A stretch of 6,045 bases of DNA from an uncultured Clostridia bacterium (GTDB lineage Bacteria; Bacillota; Clostridia; Oscillospirales; Oscillospiraceae), in the NCBI GenBank assembly GCA_945926565.1, contig CAMELY010000086.1, positions 1 to 6,045 on the forward strand, read 5' to 3'. Below are positions 1 through 5,191 of the stretch, in pieces; the first letter of the stretch is position 1; every line of letters starts with the position of its first letter. The notes beneath the pieces are model-generated. The model did no database searches, had not been told where the DNA came from, and saw only the letters and a program-made list of their open reading frames with translations. The position numbers and the translations under genes were made by a program.

Positions 1-360
1 CAGCCCTCCACCACCCTCTCCGGCGGCGAGGCCCAGCGGGTCAAGCTGGCCACTGAGCTGTCCAAGGCCTCCACCGGAAAGACCTTTTATATTCTGGACG
101 AGCCCACTACCGGTCTCCACGCGGCAGACGTCCACAAGCTGTTGGAGGTGCTCCAGCGGCTCACCGAGGTGGGCAACACCGTGCTGATCATCGAGCACAA
201 TCTGGACGTCATCAAGACGGCGGACTACCTCATCGACCTGGGTCCCGAGGGGGGCGCAGGGGGAGGCACGGTGGTCTGCACCGGCACCCCGGAGGAGGTT
301 GCCGCCTGTCCTCAGTCCTACACCGGAAAATATCTCAAGCCCCTGCTGGAGCGGGGATGA
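1..360 (+). CDS. uvrA: UvrA excinuclease ABC subunit A, C-terminal part (5' end outside window)
   Basis: UvrA is the ATPase that dimerises, finds bulky DNA lesions and loads UvrB in nucleotide excision repair, in the cytoplasm. Only the last 119 codons are present, read in frame 1 from the window edge, against roughly 940 residues for the full protein. The second ABC ATPase signature [12 protein letters not shown] lies at nt 16-51. The Walker B segment FYILDE is at nt 85-102, with its catalytic Glu at nt 100-102. It is followed by the D-loop EPTTGLH and by the switch His in VLIIEH (His codon nt 196-198). The tail, with GTPEEVA and a KYLKPLL ending, is typical of UvrA C-termini and separates it from other ABC proteins. 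The TGA stop is at 358-360. No convincing intrinsic terminator follows. Identity is near certain; the start and upstream partners (usually uvrB) cannot be seen. Confidence 0.97.
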   Translation, partial: QPSTTLSGGEAQRVKLATELSKASTGKTFYILDEPTTGLHAADVHKLLEVLQRLTEVGNTVLIIEHNLDVIKTADYLIDLGPEGGAGGGTVVCTGTPEEVAACPQSYTGKYLKPLLERG

Positions 361-429
361 CCGGTTCCCGTCCGCTGACTGTCTTTCGCGAAATTTAACG
401 TTTTTATAATCGTTCTTTTCAGCTTTCTA

Positions 430-438
430 TGCTATACT
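430..438 (+). promoter_or_regulatory. Candidate extended -10 promoter upstream of the PF06695 gene
   Basis: TGC-TATACT at 430-438 combines a TGn extension with a five-of-six match to TATAAT. It sits in the only AT-rich part of the gap between uvrA and the next gene. At 16-18 bp spacing there is no good -35 (the 17-bp position reads TCGTTC), so the call rests on the extended -10. Transcription would start near 445, giving a leader of about 75 nt. A perfect TATAAT at 405-410 also lacks a -35 and is the alternative. Confidence 0.4.
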
Positions 439-443
439 GTATC

Positions 444-458
444 CGCTTTTCCAAAGCG
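444..458 (+). other. Short perfect hairpin at the predicted transcript 5' end
   Basis: CGCTTT (444-449) pairs perfectly with AAAGCG (453-458) around a 3-nt TCC loop. If transcription starts near 445, the stem would lie at the very 5' end of the mRNA, where such stems can protect the RNA. No U-tract follows, so it is not a terminator. A function is inferred, not shown. Confidence 0.35.
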
Positions 459-505
459 CCTCCCTGGCAGGGCTGGGGAGCAAGCTGCACCTGACGCCCC
501 AGCAT

Positions 506-513
506 AGAGGAGG
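506..513 (+). promoter_or_regulatory. Ribosome binding site that fixes a TTG start at 521
   Basis: AGAGGAGG at 506-513 is a strong Shine-Dalgarno sequence ending 7 nt before the TTG at 521. The ATG at 514, directly after it, is a decoy: its frame reads M-F-F-V and then stops (TGA at 526-528), and it is too close to the SD. The long reading frame therefore starts at the non-ATG codon. Confidence 0.8.
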
Positions 514-520
514 ATGTTCT

Positions 521-1000
521 TTGTTTGACTGGCTGACCGGCTCCCTGGCCGGAAAATATGTATTCACCTTTTTCGCCTCCATGATTCCGGTCATGGAGCT
601 GCGGGGGGCCATCCCCATCGGCGTGGGCCTGGGCCTGCCTCTGGTGCCCACCATTGTCACCTGCATTCTTGGCAATATGGTTCCCGTCCCCTTTATCATC
701 CTGTTCATCCGGCGCATCTTTCAGTGGATGCGCACCCTGCTGCCCAAGCTGGACGGCCTGGTCACCCGGATGGAGAACAAGGCCTACAGCAAAAAGGATC
801 TGATCGACCGGTACAAAATGCTGGGCCTGTACATCCTGGTGGCGATTCCCCTCCCCGGCACCGGCGCCTGGACCGGCTCTCTGGTGGCCGCCCTCTTTGA
901 CATCCGGCTGAAAAACGCCTTTCCCATCATCTTCGCCGGCGTGATCACCGCCGGACTGGTGATTGGGCTGCTCACCGGCGGCGTGGTTGCCCTGCTGTGA
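521..1000 (+). CDS. COG2426 / PF06695 small integral membrane protein (annotated 'small multidrug export protein')
   Basis: A 159-residue, very hydrophobic integral membrane protein. The family is usually labelled 'small multi-drug export protein', but I know of no solid transport evidence behind that name; published structure predictions group it with DedA/VTT-type proteins that have re-entrant loops. Two family-typical motifs are visible: PVMELRGAIPIG at residues 23-34 and AIPLPGTGAWTGS at 108-120. They sit in two similar halves (about 12-62 and 100-158) separated by a charged middle segment (about 64-98). That fits an inverted pair of re-entrant loops followed by membrane helices. Length is normal for the family. 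The start is TTG, chosen because AGAGGAGG lies 7 nt upstream and the nearby ATG is out of frame. The next gene begins 43 bp after the stop and is probably co-transcribed. Family membership is confident; substrate and function are unknown. Confidence 0.88.
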   Translation: MFDWLTGSLAGKYVFTFFASMIPVMELRGAIPIGVGLGLPLVPTIVTCILGNMVPVPFIILFIRRIFQWMRTLLPKLDGLVTRMENKAYSKKDLIDRYKMLGLYILVAIPLPGTGAWTGSLVAALFDIRLKNAFPIIFAGVITAGLVIGLLTGGVVALL

Positions 1001-1043
1001 CCGATCTCTGCCCTCCGCCATAGAATGGACTGAGGTGAGGGAT

Positions 1044-1349
1044 ATGGAACCGCTGACTGCCGTCGTCGCCCTGCTGGCCGCCTTCGGTCTGGCCGCCCTG
1101 CTCTGGCTCTGTCTGGGCCGGCTGCTGCTGCCGGTGGGGGCTATGGAGCCGGTGCAGGTGTCCCTGATGCCCGGCCCCAGTTTGGAGCAGAATCTAAAGG
1201 GGCTCCAGTGGCTGGCCGCTGTCGGGCTGCTGGATGCCCGGGTGACGGTGATTGACCCCGGCCTGCTGCCTCAGGAGCGGGCAGAGACGCTGCGGCTGCT
1301 CCGCCGCTGGCCGGGGATTCCCCTGGTCTCCGTGGAGCGGAGGCATTGA
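1044..1349 (+). CDS. Hypothetical 101-residue protein with one N-terminal membrane segment
   Basis: I do not recognise this protein as a named family. One strongly hydrophobic segment spans residues about 4-30 (LTAVVALLAAFGLAALLW is its core), with no lipobox or obvious signal peptidase site, so it is probably a membrane anchor. The remaining ~65 residues alternate predicted strands and helices: VQVSLMP, then the helix SLEQNLKGLQWLAAVGLL, then VTVIDPGL, then the helix PQERAETLRLLRRW, then PLVSVE. That suggests a small alpha/beta domain. The ATG at 1044 is favoured over upstream in-frame starts that overlap the previous gene, because GAGGTGAGG lies just upstream (1032-1040). The gene starts 43 bp after the PF06695 gene and is likely in its operon. 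It ends with ERRH and a TGA at 1347-1349. That it is a real gene is likely; its role is unknown. Confidence 0.72.
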   Translation: MEPLTAVVALLAAFGLAALLWLCLGRLLLPVGAMEPVQVSLMPGPSLEQNLKGLQWLAAVGLLDARVTVIDPGLLPQERAETLRLLRRWPGIPLVSVERRH

Positions 1350-1374
1350 GGGAAGACTATGAAAGCTGCACCAC

Positions 1375-1394
1375 GGCGGGGGCAAGCCCCCGCC
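1375..1394. repeat. GC-rich REP-like intergenic palindrome
   Basis: GGCGGGGG (1375-1382) and CCCCCGCC (1387-1394) form a perfect 8-bp stem around CAAG, followed by CTACG. It begins 25 bp after the stop of the 101-residue gene. No U-tract follows on the plus strand (CTACGTCAGC), so a classical intrinsic terminator is unlikely. From memory, near-identical GC-rich palindromes flanked by CCCTACG occur in many intergenic gaps of Oscillospiraceae genomes. Dispersal cannot be shown from a single copy here. Confidence 0.5.
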
Positions 1395-1424
1395 CTACGT
1401 CAGCATTTATCTATGGATCTGCAA

Positions 1425-1455
1425 TTGACCAAGCCTTGAAGCTGTCGAATATCCT
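1425..1455 (+). promoter_or_regulatory. Weak candidate promoter upstream of recD2
   Basis: TTGACC at 1425-1430 is a five-of-six match to a -35 box. TATCCT at 1450-1455 is a four-of-six -10 match at a long 19-bp spacing. The -10 would fall exactly in the loop of the 1435-1470 inverted repeat, so the repeat could be an operator-like dyad rather than an RNA hairpin. The spacing and poor -10 keep confidence low. Confidence 0.25.
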
Positions 1456-1470
1456 TTCGGCAGCTTCAAG
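1435..1470 (+). promoter_or_regulatory. Long inverted repeat / hairpin in the recD2 leader
   Basis: CTTGAAGCTGTCGAA (1435-1449) pairs with TTCGGCAGCTTCAAG (1456-1470). The stem is 15 bp with one G-U wobble (1445/1460) and a 6-nt TATCCT loop. It lies 33 nt upstream of the recD2 ATG and is not followed by a T-run on either strand, so it does not look like an intrinsic terminator. It could be an RNA structure in the leader, a protein-binding dyad, or a processing site. The pairing is seen directly; the role is open. Confidence 0.6.
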
Positions 1471-1503
1471 CATAAATTCCGTTCAAAGGAAGGAGGAGGA
1501 CAG

Positions 1504-3786
1504 ATGCTGGAACCGGAGCTGCCGGAGGAATCCGGCCGGGAGACCCTGGAGGCCACTGCCGAGGCGGTGATCTTTCAGAATCAGGATAACGGCTACACGG
1601 TCCTCCGCTGTTCCGGCGGAGGGGATCACTTTACCGCCGTGGGCATTATGCCCCGGGTGGCCCCCGGAGAGCTGCTCACCCTGGAGGGGAGCTGGGTGAC
1701 TCACCCCTCCTTTGGGGATCAGTTCAAGGCGGACTCCGTCCAGCTCCGGCTGCCCACCGGCGCCGAGGCCATCTACCGCTATCTGGCCTCCGGCGTCATC
1801 AAGGGCATCGGGGAGAAAATGGCGAAAAAGCTGGTGGATCAGTTCGGGGAGGACACCTTTGAGGTGCTGGAGTTCCACCCGGAGCAGCTGTCCTCCCTCA
1901 AGGGCATCACCGCCAAGAAGGCCCGGGCCATTCAGGCGGAGTTCATCCAGAAATCCGGCATGCGCAGCCTGCTGGAATTTCTCACCCAGCACGGCCTCCC
2001 GGCGGAGCTGGGGCCCAAGCTGTGGAAGGTCTACGGCCCCGGAGCCCTGGAGGTGCTCCACGTCAACCCCTATGTGCTGCTGGGGGGCGACCTGGGAGTG
2101 GATTTCGCCACTGCCGACCGGCTGGCCGCGGCGGCCGGCATCCACGCAGACGACGCCCAGCGGCTGGAGGCGGGGGTGCTCTACACCCTGAGTCACAATC
2201 TGGACAACGGGCACGTCTTTCTCCCCCGGGACAAGCTGCTCCAGACGGCGGGCCGATTGCTCTCCACCGACCCCCAGATCCCCATCGGCCCCGACCTGCT
2301 GGACGAGGCCCTGGATGCCCTCTCCATCCGGGGCAAAGTGGTTCAGCAGGAGATTCTGGGCCTCCCCGCCGTCTACCGGAGCGATCTCTATGAGGCGGAG
2401 GAGTACATCGCCCAGCGGCTCCGGGAGATGGCGGCCAACGAGCTGGTGGTGCCCGATCAGCTCTCCCAGCTGGTGGATCGGGTAGAGCAGGAGGCGGGCA
2501 TCCACTACGCCGCCCAACAGCGCCAGGCGGTGGAGCTGGCCGCCCGGCGGCAGGTGATTCTGCTCACCGGCGGCCCGGGCACCGGCAAGACCACCACCCT
2601 CAAGGGCATTCTGGCCTGCTTTGAGGCCATGGGGCTGGAGACCGCCCTGGCCGCCCCCACCGGCCGGGCCGCCAAGCGGCTGGGGGAGCTGTGCAATGCC
2701 GAGGCATTCACCATCCACCGGCTTCTGGAGGCGGGCTATGACCAGGAGACGGATCAGCTGGCCTTTACCCACAACGAGGATAACCCCCTGGACGCCGAGG
2801 CGGTCATCGTGGACGAGATGAGTATGGTGGACATCCCCCTCATGGATTCCCTGCTCCGGGCAGTCTCCGGTTACTGCCGGCTGGTTCTGGTGGGCGACCC
2901 GGATCAGCTGCCCAGCGTGGGACCCGGCCAGCTCTTCGACCACCTGATCCGCAGCGGGGTGATTCCCACCGTCCAGCTCACCGAGATCTTCCGCCAGGCC
3001 CAGCAGTCCCAGATTGTCATGGGCGCCCACCAGATCAACCAGGGTCTGCTGCCCCCGCTGGTCAACCGGGGCGGCAGTCAGGACTTCTTCTTTCTCCGGC
3101 GGCTCCAGGGAGAGCAGGCGGTGCAGACGATTGTGGAGCTGTGCAAGACCCGCCTGCCCCAGAAGATGGGGATTCCCGCCGACCAGATTCAGGTGCTCTC
3201 CCCCACCCGGCGGTATATCACCGGCACCGCCAGCCTGAACAAGGCCCTCCAGGAGGCGCTGAATCCCCCGGCGGACGGCAAGGGGGAAGTCAAGTGCGGC
3301 TCGGTGGTCTTTCGCACCGGCGACCGGGTGATGCAGATCAAGAACAATTACGACATCCTCTGGCGGGAGGAGGATGGGCTCAAGGGCGGCATGGGGATTT
3401 TTAACGGAGACATCGGTACCGTCCTCTCCGCAGAGCCTCACGAGCGCATTGTCACCGTCAGCTTTGACGGCCGGGTGGTGGAGTACACCTCTGACCTGCT
3501 CCCGGAGCTGGAGCTGGCCTATGCCATGACCGTCCACAAGTCTCAGGGCAGCGAGTACCGGGCGGTGATTCTGGCTGCCGTCAGCGGCGCACCCATGCTG
3601 CTGACCCGGGGTGTGCTGTATACCGCCGTCACCCGGGCCAGGAGTCTGTTTATTGCCGTGGGAGATGAGCAGGTACTGGACAAGATGGTGCAGAACAACC
3701 GCCAGACCCGGCGGTACAGCGGCCTCCGGGCCCGGCTCACCGGCCAGGTGGGGCCGGCGGAGGTCAACGGGGAACTGCCCTTTTAA
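1504..3786 (+). CDS. recD2: RecD2-type 5'-3' DNA helicase (SF1B, RecD/TraA family)
   Basis: A complete 760-residue ATP-dependent 5'-3' helicase of the RecD2 class. This is the form found in bacteria where RecD acts without RecBC; it is linked to DNA repair, replication-fork maintenance and recombination. The N-terminal OB-like region (about 15-85) is followed by helix-hairpin-helix repeats (about 97-115 and 130-148, with further copies to about 215), which distinguish RecD2 from RecBCD RecD. The motor shows Walker A GGPGTGKT at 356-363 (Lys362), Walker B VDEMS with Asp437-Glu438, motif III GDPDQLPSVGPG at 464-475, motif IV around EIFRQ with Arg497, motif V TVHKSQGSEY at 676-685, and motif VI YTAVTRAR with Arg711. 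All key residues are intact. Length is close to the 715-800 usual for the class. The ATG at 1504 has an AAGGAGG at 1490-1496 with 7-nt spacing. The stop (TAA) precedes a hairpin shared with the convergent SpoIID gene. Confidence 0.96.
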   Translation: MLEPELPEESGRETLEATAEAVIFQNQDNGYTVLRCSGGGDHFTAVGIMPRVAPGELLTLEGSWVTHPSFGDQFKADSVQLRLPTGAEAIYRYLASGVIKGIGEKMAKKLVDQFGEDTFEVLEFHPEQLSSLKGITAKKARAIQAEFIQKSGMRSLLEFLTQHGLPAELGPKLWKVYGPGALEVLHVNPYVLLGGDLGVDFATADRLAAAAGIHADDAQRLEAGVLYTLSHNLDNGHVFLPRDKLLQTAGRLLSTDPQIPIGPDLLDEALDALSIRGKVVQQEILGLPAVYRSDLYEAEEYIAQRLREMAANELVVPDQLSQLVDRVEQEAGIHYAAQQRQAVELAARRQVILLTGGPGTGKTTTLKGILACFEAMGLETALAAPTGRAAKRLGELCNAEAFTIHRLLEAGYDQETDQLAFTHNEDNPLDAEAVIVDEMSMVDIPLMDSLLRAVSGYCRLVLVGDPDQLPSVGPGQLFDHLIRSGVIPTVQLTEIFRQAQQSQIVMGAHQINQGLLPPLVNRGGSQDFFFLRRLQGEQAVQTIVELCKTRLPQKMGIPADQIQVLSPTRRYITGTASLNKALQEALNPPADGKGEVKCGSVVFRTGDRVMQIKNNYDILWREEDGLKGGMGIFNGDIGTVLSAEPHERIVTVSFDGRVVEYTSDLLPELELAYAMTVHKSQGSEYRAVILAAVSGAPMLLTRGVLYTAVTRARSLFIAVGDEQVLDKMVQNNRQTRRYSGLRARLTGQVGPAEVNGELPF

Positions 3787-3793
3787 GCGCAGA

Positions 3794-3833
3794 AACGCCC
3801 AGCCTCGGGAAAATAATCCTGAGACTGGGCGTT
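3794..3833. terminator. Bidirectional terminator hairpin between recD2 and the SpoIID gene
   Basis: AACGCCCAG (3794-3802) pairs perfectly with CTGGGCGTT (3825-3833). After one C/A mismatch the stem continues CTCGGGA (3804-3810) with TCCTGAG (3817-3823), with one G-U pair, closing on an AAATAA loop. It lies 7 bp after the recD2 stop and ends one base before the stop codon of the convergent gene. The plus side continues GTTATTG and the minus side TCTGCGCTTAAAA after GTT. Both tails are only moderately U-rich, but the placement between two convergent stops argues for a shared terminator. Confidence 0.8.
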
Positions 3834-3834
3834 G

Positions 3835-4947
3835 TTATTGTGTCGTCAGCTCTGTCCCGGGATAATAGTGGGCCAGAATCTCAGAATAGGTCATCCCCTG
3901 CTCCGCCAGCACGTTGGCCCCGTACTGGCTCATGCCCACCCCATGGCCGTAGCCGGTGACATAGAAGGTGACCTTGTCCTCGCCGCACTCCACCTCAAAG
4001 GTGGCGGAGCGGAGGGAGCAGAGACTGCGCAGCTCCTGGGCGGTGACGGTGACCCCGCCCACGGTGAAGGCGGCGGGCGCGCCGCTGTCGTCCGTCTCCG
4101 GTGTGCCGAACCAGTCCTTGCAGGGGCCGGAGAGGTCCGCCGCCGGGTAGGCCGCCAGGAAGAGGTCGGAAAACTCCTGGGCGGTCAGCGTGACCACGCT
4201 GTAATAGTTGGGGGCGTCCTCCTCCCCCTCGGGGCTGTCCACCGACACCAGGTAGGGCACGCTCCTGCCCCAGACCGCCTGGGCGGAGCGGGTCTTGCCG
4301 GCGGAGGAGGCGTGGAACACAGCCAGAATCGGCTCTCCCTCCCAGGTGAGCACCTGGCCTTGGGTGGCCTCCAGGGCGGCGGCAATCCGGTCCGCGTAGC
4401 TCTGCTGCTCCTCCTCCGGCCACTGGGCCAGCCTGTCCTCCCGGGAGATCCAGGCCTGGCAGCAGCTGTAATCGGTGCACACGTCCGCCTCCGGGTGGGC
4501 CTCCTTGGGATGGGCCAGGTGATACAGGGTATAGGTGCGGGCGGCCACCGCCTGGGCCTTCAGCGCCTCCTCCTGAAAGGACGCGGGCATCTCCGCCGCC
4601 AGCACCCCCCACAGGTAGTCCTCCAATTCCATGGCCTCCACCGTCCCGTCCGGGAGCAGCACCCGCAGCTGGGTCTTGTCCGATCCGCTGTCCGCCTGCT
4701 CCCCCGTCTTGGCGCTGGAGGCCTGTACATCGTCTTGGACCTCATCAGAAGGCGCCTGCTCTGCCGCTGCGTCAGTTCCCTCCTCCAAAGCGGAAGCAGG
4801 CGCAGTGACCGGTTCCTCTTCTTGGGATTCCTCCTGATCCTGGGCCGGCAGCTCCGGTGCGGACTGCTCCCGGGGCAGGACGCCCAGGGGCAGCACCAGC
4901 AGCGCCAGTATCAGGGCGGCGGACAACAGGGTGATCCGATGCAGCAT
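3835..4947 (-). CDS. spoIID: SpoIID/LytB-domain peptidoglycan lytic transglycosylase (stage II sporulation protein D-like)
   Basis: A 370-residue membrane-anchored, cell-wall-acting protein. SpoIID cleaves glycan strands at the septum during engulfment, together with SpoIIM and SpoIIP in spore formers. One hydrophobic segment (about 5-24) serves as signal anchor. A low-complexity acidic Glu/Ala/Ser/Gln linker (about 27-90) joins it to the SpoIID domain (about 93-365). Family motifs are clear: LEDYLWGVLAAEMP with the presumed catalytic Glu119, then EALKAQAVAARTY (127-139), a Cys/His cluster at His151, Cys157, Cys162 and Cys163, FHASSAGKT at 211-219, and GYGHGVGMSQYGA at 332-344. The ATG has AAGGAGA (4956-4962 on the minus strand) 8 nt upstream. 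It converges on recD2, and no spoIIQ or murA neighbour is visible. The SpoIID domain is certain; whether this is the sporulation SpoIID or a LytB-like paralogue is less so. No sporulation-sigma promoter was convincing. Confidence 0.9.
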   Translation of the reverse strand: MLHRITLLSAALILALLVLPLGVLPREQSAPELPAQDQEESQEEEPVTAPASALEEGTDAAAEQAPSDEVQDDVQASSAKTGEQADSGSDKTQLRVLLPDGTVEAMELEDYLWGVLAAEMPASFQEEALKAQAVAARTYTLYHLAHPKEAHPEADVCTDYSCCQAWISREDRLAQWPEEEQQSYADRIAAALEATQGQVLTWEGEPILAVFHASSAGKTRSAQAVWGRSVPYLVSVDSPEGEEDAPNYYSVVTLTAQEFSDLFLAAYPAADLSGPCKDWFGTPETDDSGAPAAFTVGGVTVTAQELRSLCSLRSATFEVECGEDKVTFYVTGYGHGVGMSQYGANVLAEQGMTYSEILAHYYPGTELTTQ

Positions 4948-5078
4948 AGGCGTTCTCTCCTTGCAATTATTCCGTTTCGCTTGTGCAAAATTTTGGTATA
5001 CACGGCGAAAACAACAACTGTATTTGGCTTATTATGACAGAAGTGATTCGATTCATTCATATCCGGAGGGGAATGGCG

Positions 5079-5107
5079 TTGACTTCTCCCGACAGTTACG
5101 ATATACT
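5079..5107 (+). promoter_or_regulatory. SigA-type promoter for the citrate synthase gene
   Basis: TTGACT (5079-5084) and TATACT (5102-5107) are each five-of-six consensus matches separated by exactly 17 bp. This is the best promoter in the window. Transcription would start near 5114, leaving a leader of about 78 nt before the ATG at 5192. It lies in the 244-bp divergent gap between the SpoIID and citrate synthase genes and points toward the latter. Confidence 0.75.
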
Positions 5108-5116
5108 GAGAACAAT

Positions 5117-5157
5117 GGTTCCCGAAAAGCCGGACGGATCGGTTTCGCGGGGATACC
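5117..5157 (+). other. Imperfect stem-loop in the citrate synthase 5' leader
   Basis: GGT (5117-5119) can pair with ACC (5155-5157), then CC (5121-5122) with GG (5151-5152), CGAAA (5123-5127) with TTTCG (5143-5147), and CCG (5130-5132) with CGG (5140-5142), around a 7-nt loop. The stem carries a bulge on each side. It starts a few bases after the predicted transcription start. I recognise no known riboswitch class, and no U-run follows. Confidence 0.35.
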
Positions 5158-5191
5158 TGTGATTATTCCAGAGAAAAGGCGCTGAACAGCT

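Noticed and set aside
397..420. Possible uvrA terminator (AACG ... CGTT followed by CTTTTC)
   Set aside because: The stem is only 4 bp with a 10-nt loop, too weak to support a terminator call. The nearby TTTCGCGAAA palindrome (384-393) has no usable loop.
419..1021. Minus-strand open frame of 200 codons opposite the PF06695 gene
   Set aside because: It is a hydrophilic Gly/Gln/His/Asp-rich translation with no motif. The plus-strand frame has the family signatures and a good ribosome binding site.
1346..1570. Plus-strand open frame of 74 codons spanning the two hairpins and the recD2 start
   Set aside because: It has no usable ribosome binding site, runs through the palindromes and into recD2 in another frame, and its product has low-complexity Arg/Pro-rich character.
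1483..3537. Very long minus-strand open frame (684 codons) opposite recD2
   Set aside because: It is antisense to an intact helicase with all motifs in place. Its translation is Gly/Leu/Gln/His-rich low complexity, as expected for the opposite frame of a GC-rich gene, and it has no family motif.
3832..5037. Plus-strand open frame of 401 codons opposite the SpoIID gene
   Set aside because: Its composition is typical of a shadow frame (Gly/Leu/Arg/His-rich), and it overlaps the terminator and the whole of a clearly recognisable SpoIID gene on the other strand.
4963..5060. Search for a sporulation-sigma (SigE-like) promoter upstream of the SpoIID gene on the minus strand
   Set aside because: GTCATAAT resembles a SigE -35, but no matching -10 lies at 13-15 bp, and TATACC further down lacks a -35. 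Nothing is strong enough to annotate.
5073..5162. Possible 29-codon leader peptide (ATG at 5073, TGA at 5160-5162) preceded by GGAGG
   Set aside because: The GGAGG is only 3 nt from the ATG, and the start lies upstream of the predicted -35 box, so the likely transcript would not include it. The peptide has no run of regulatory codons.
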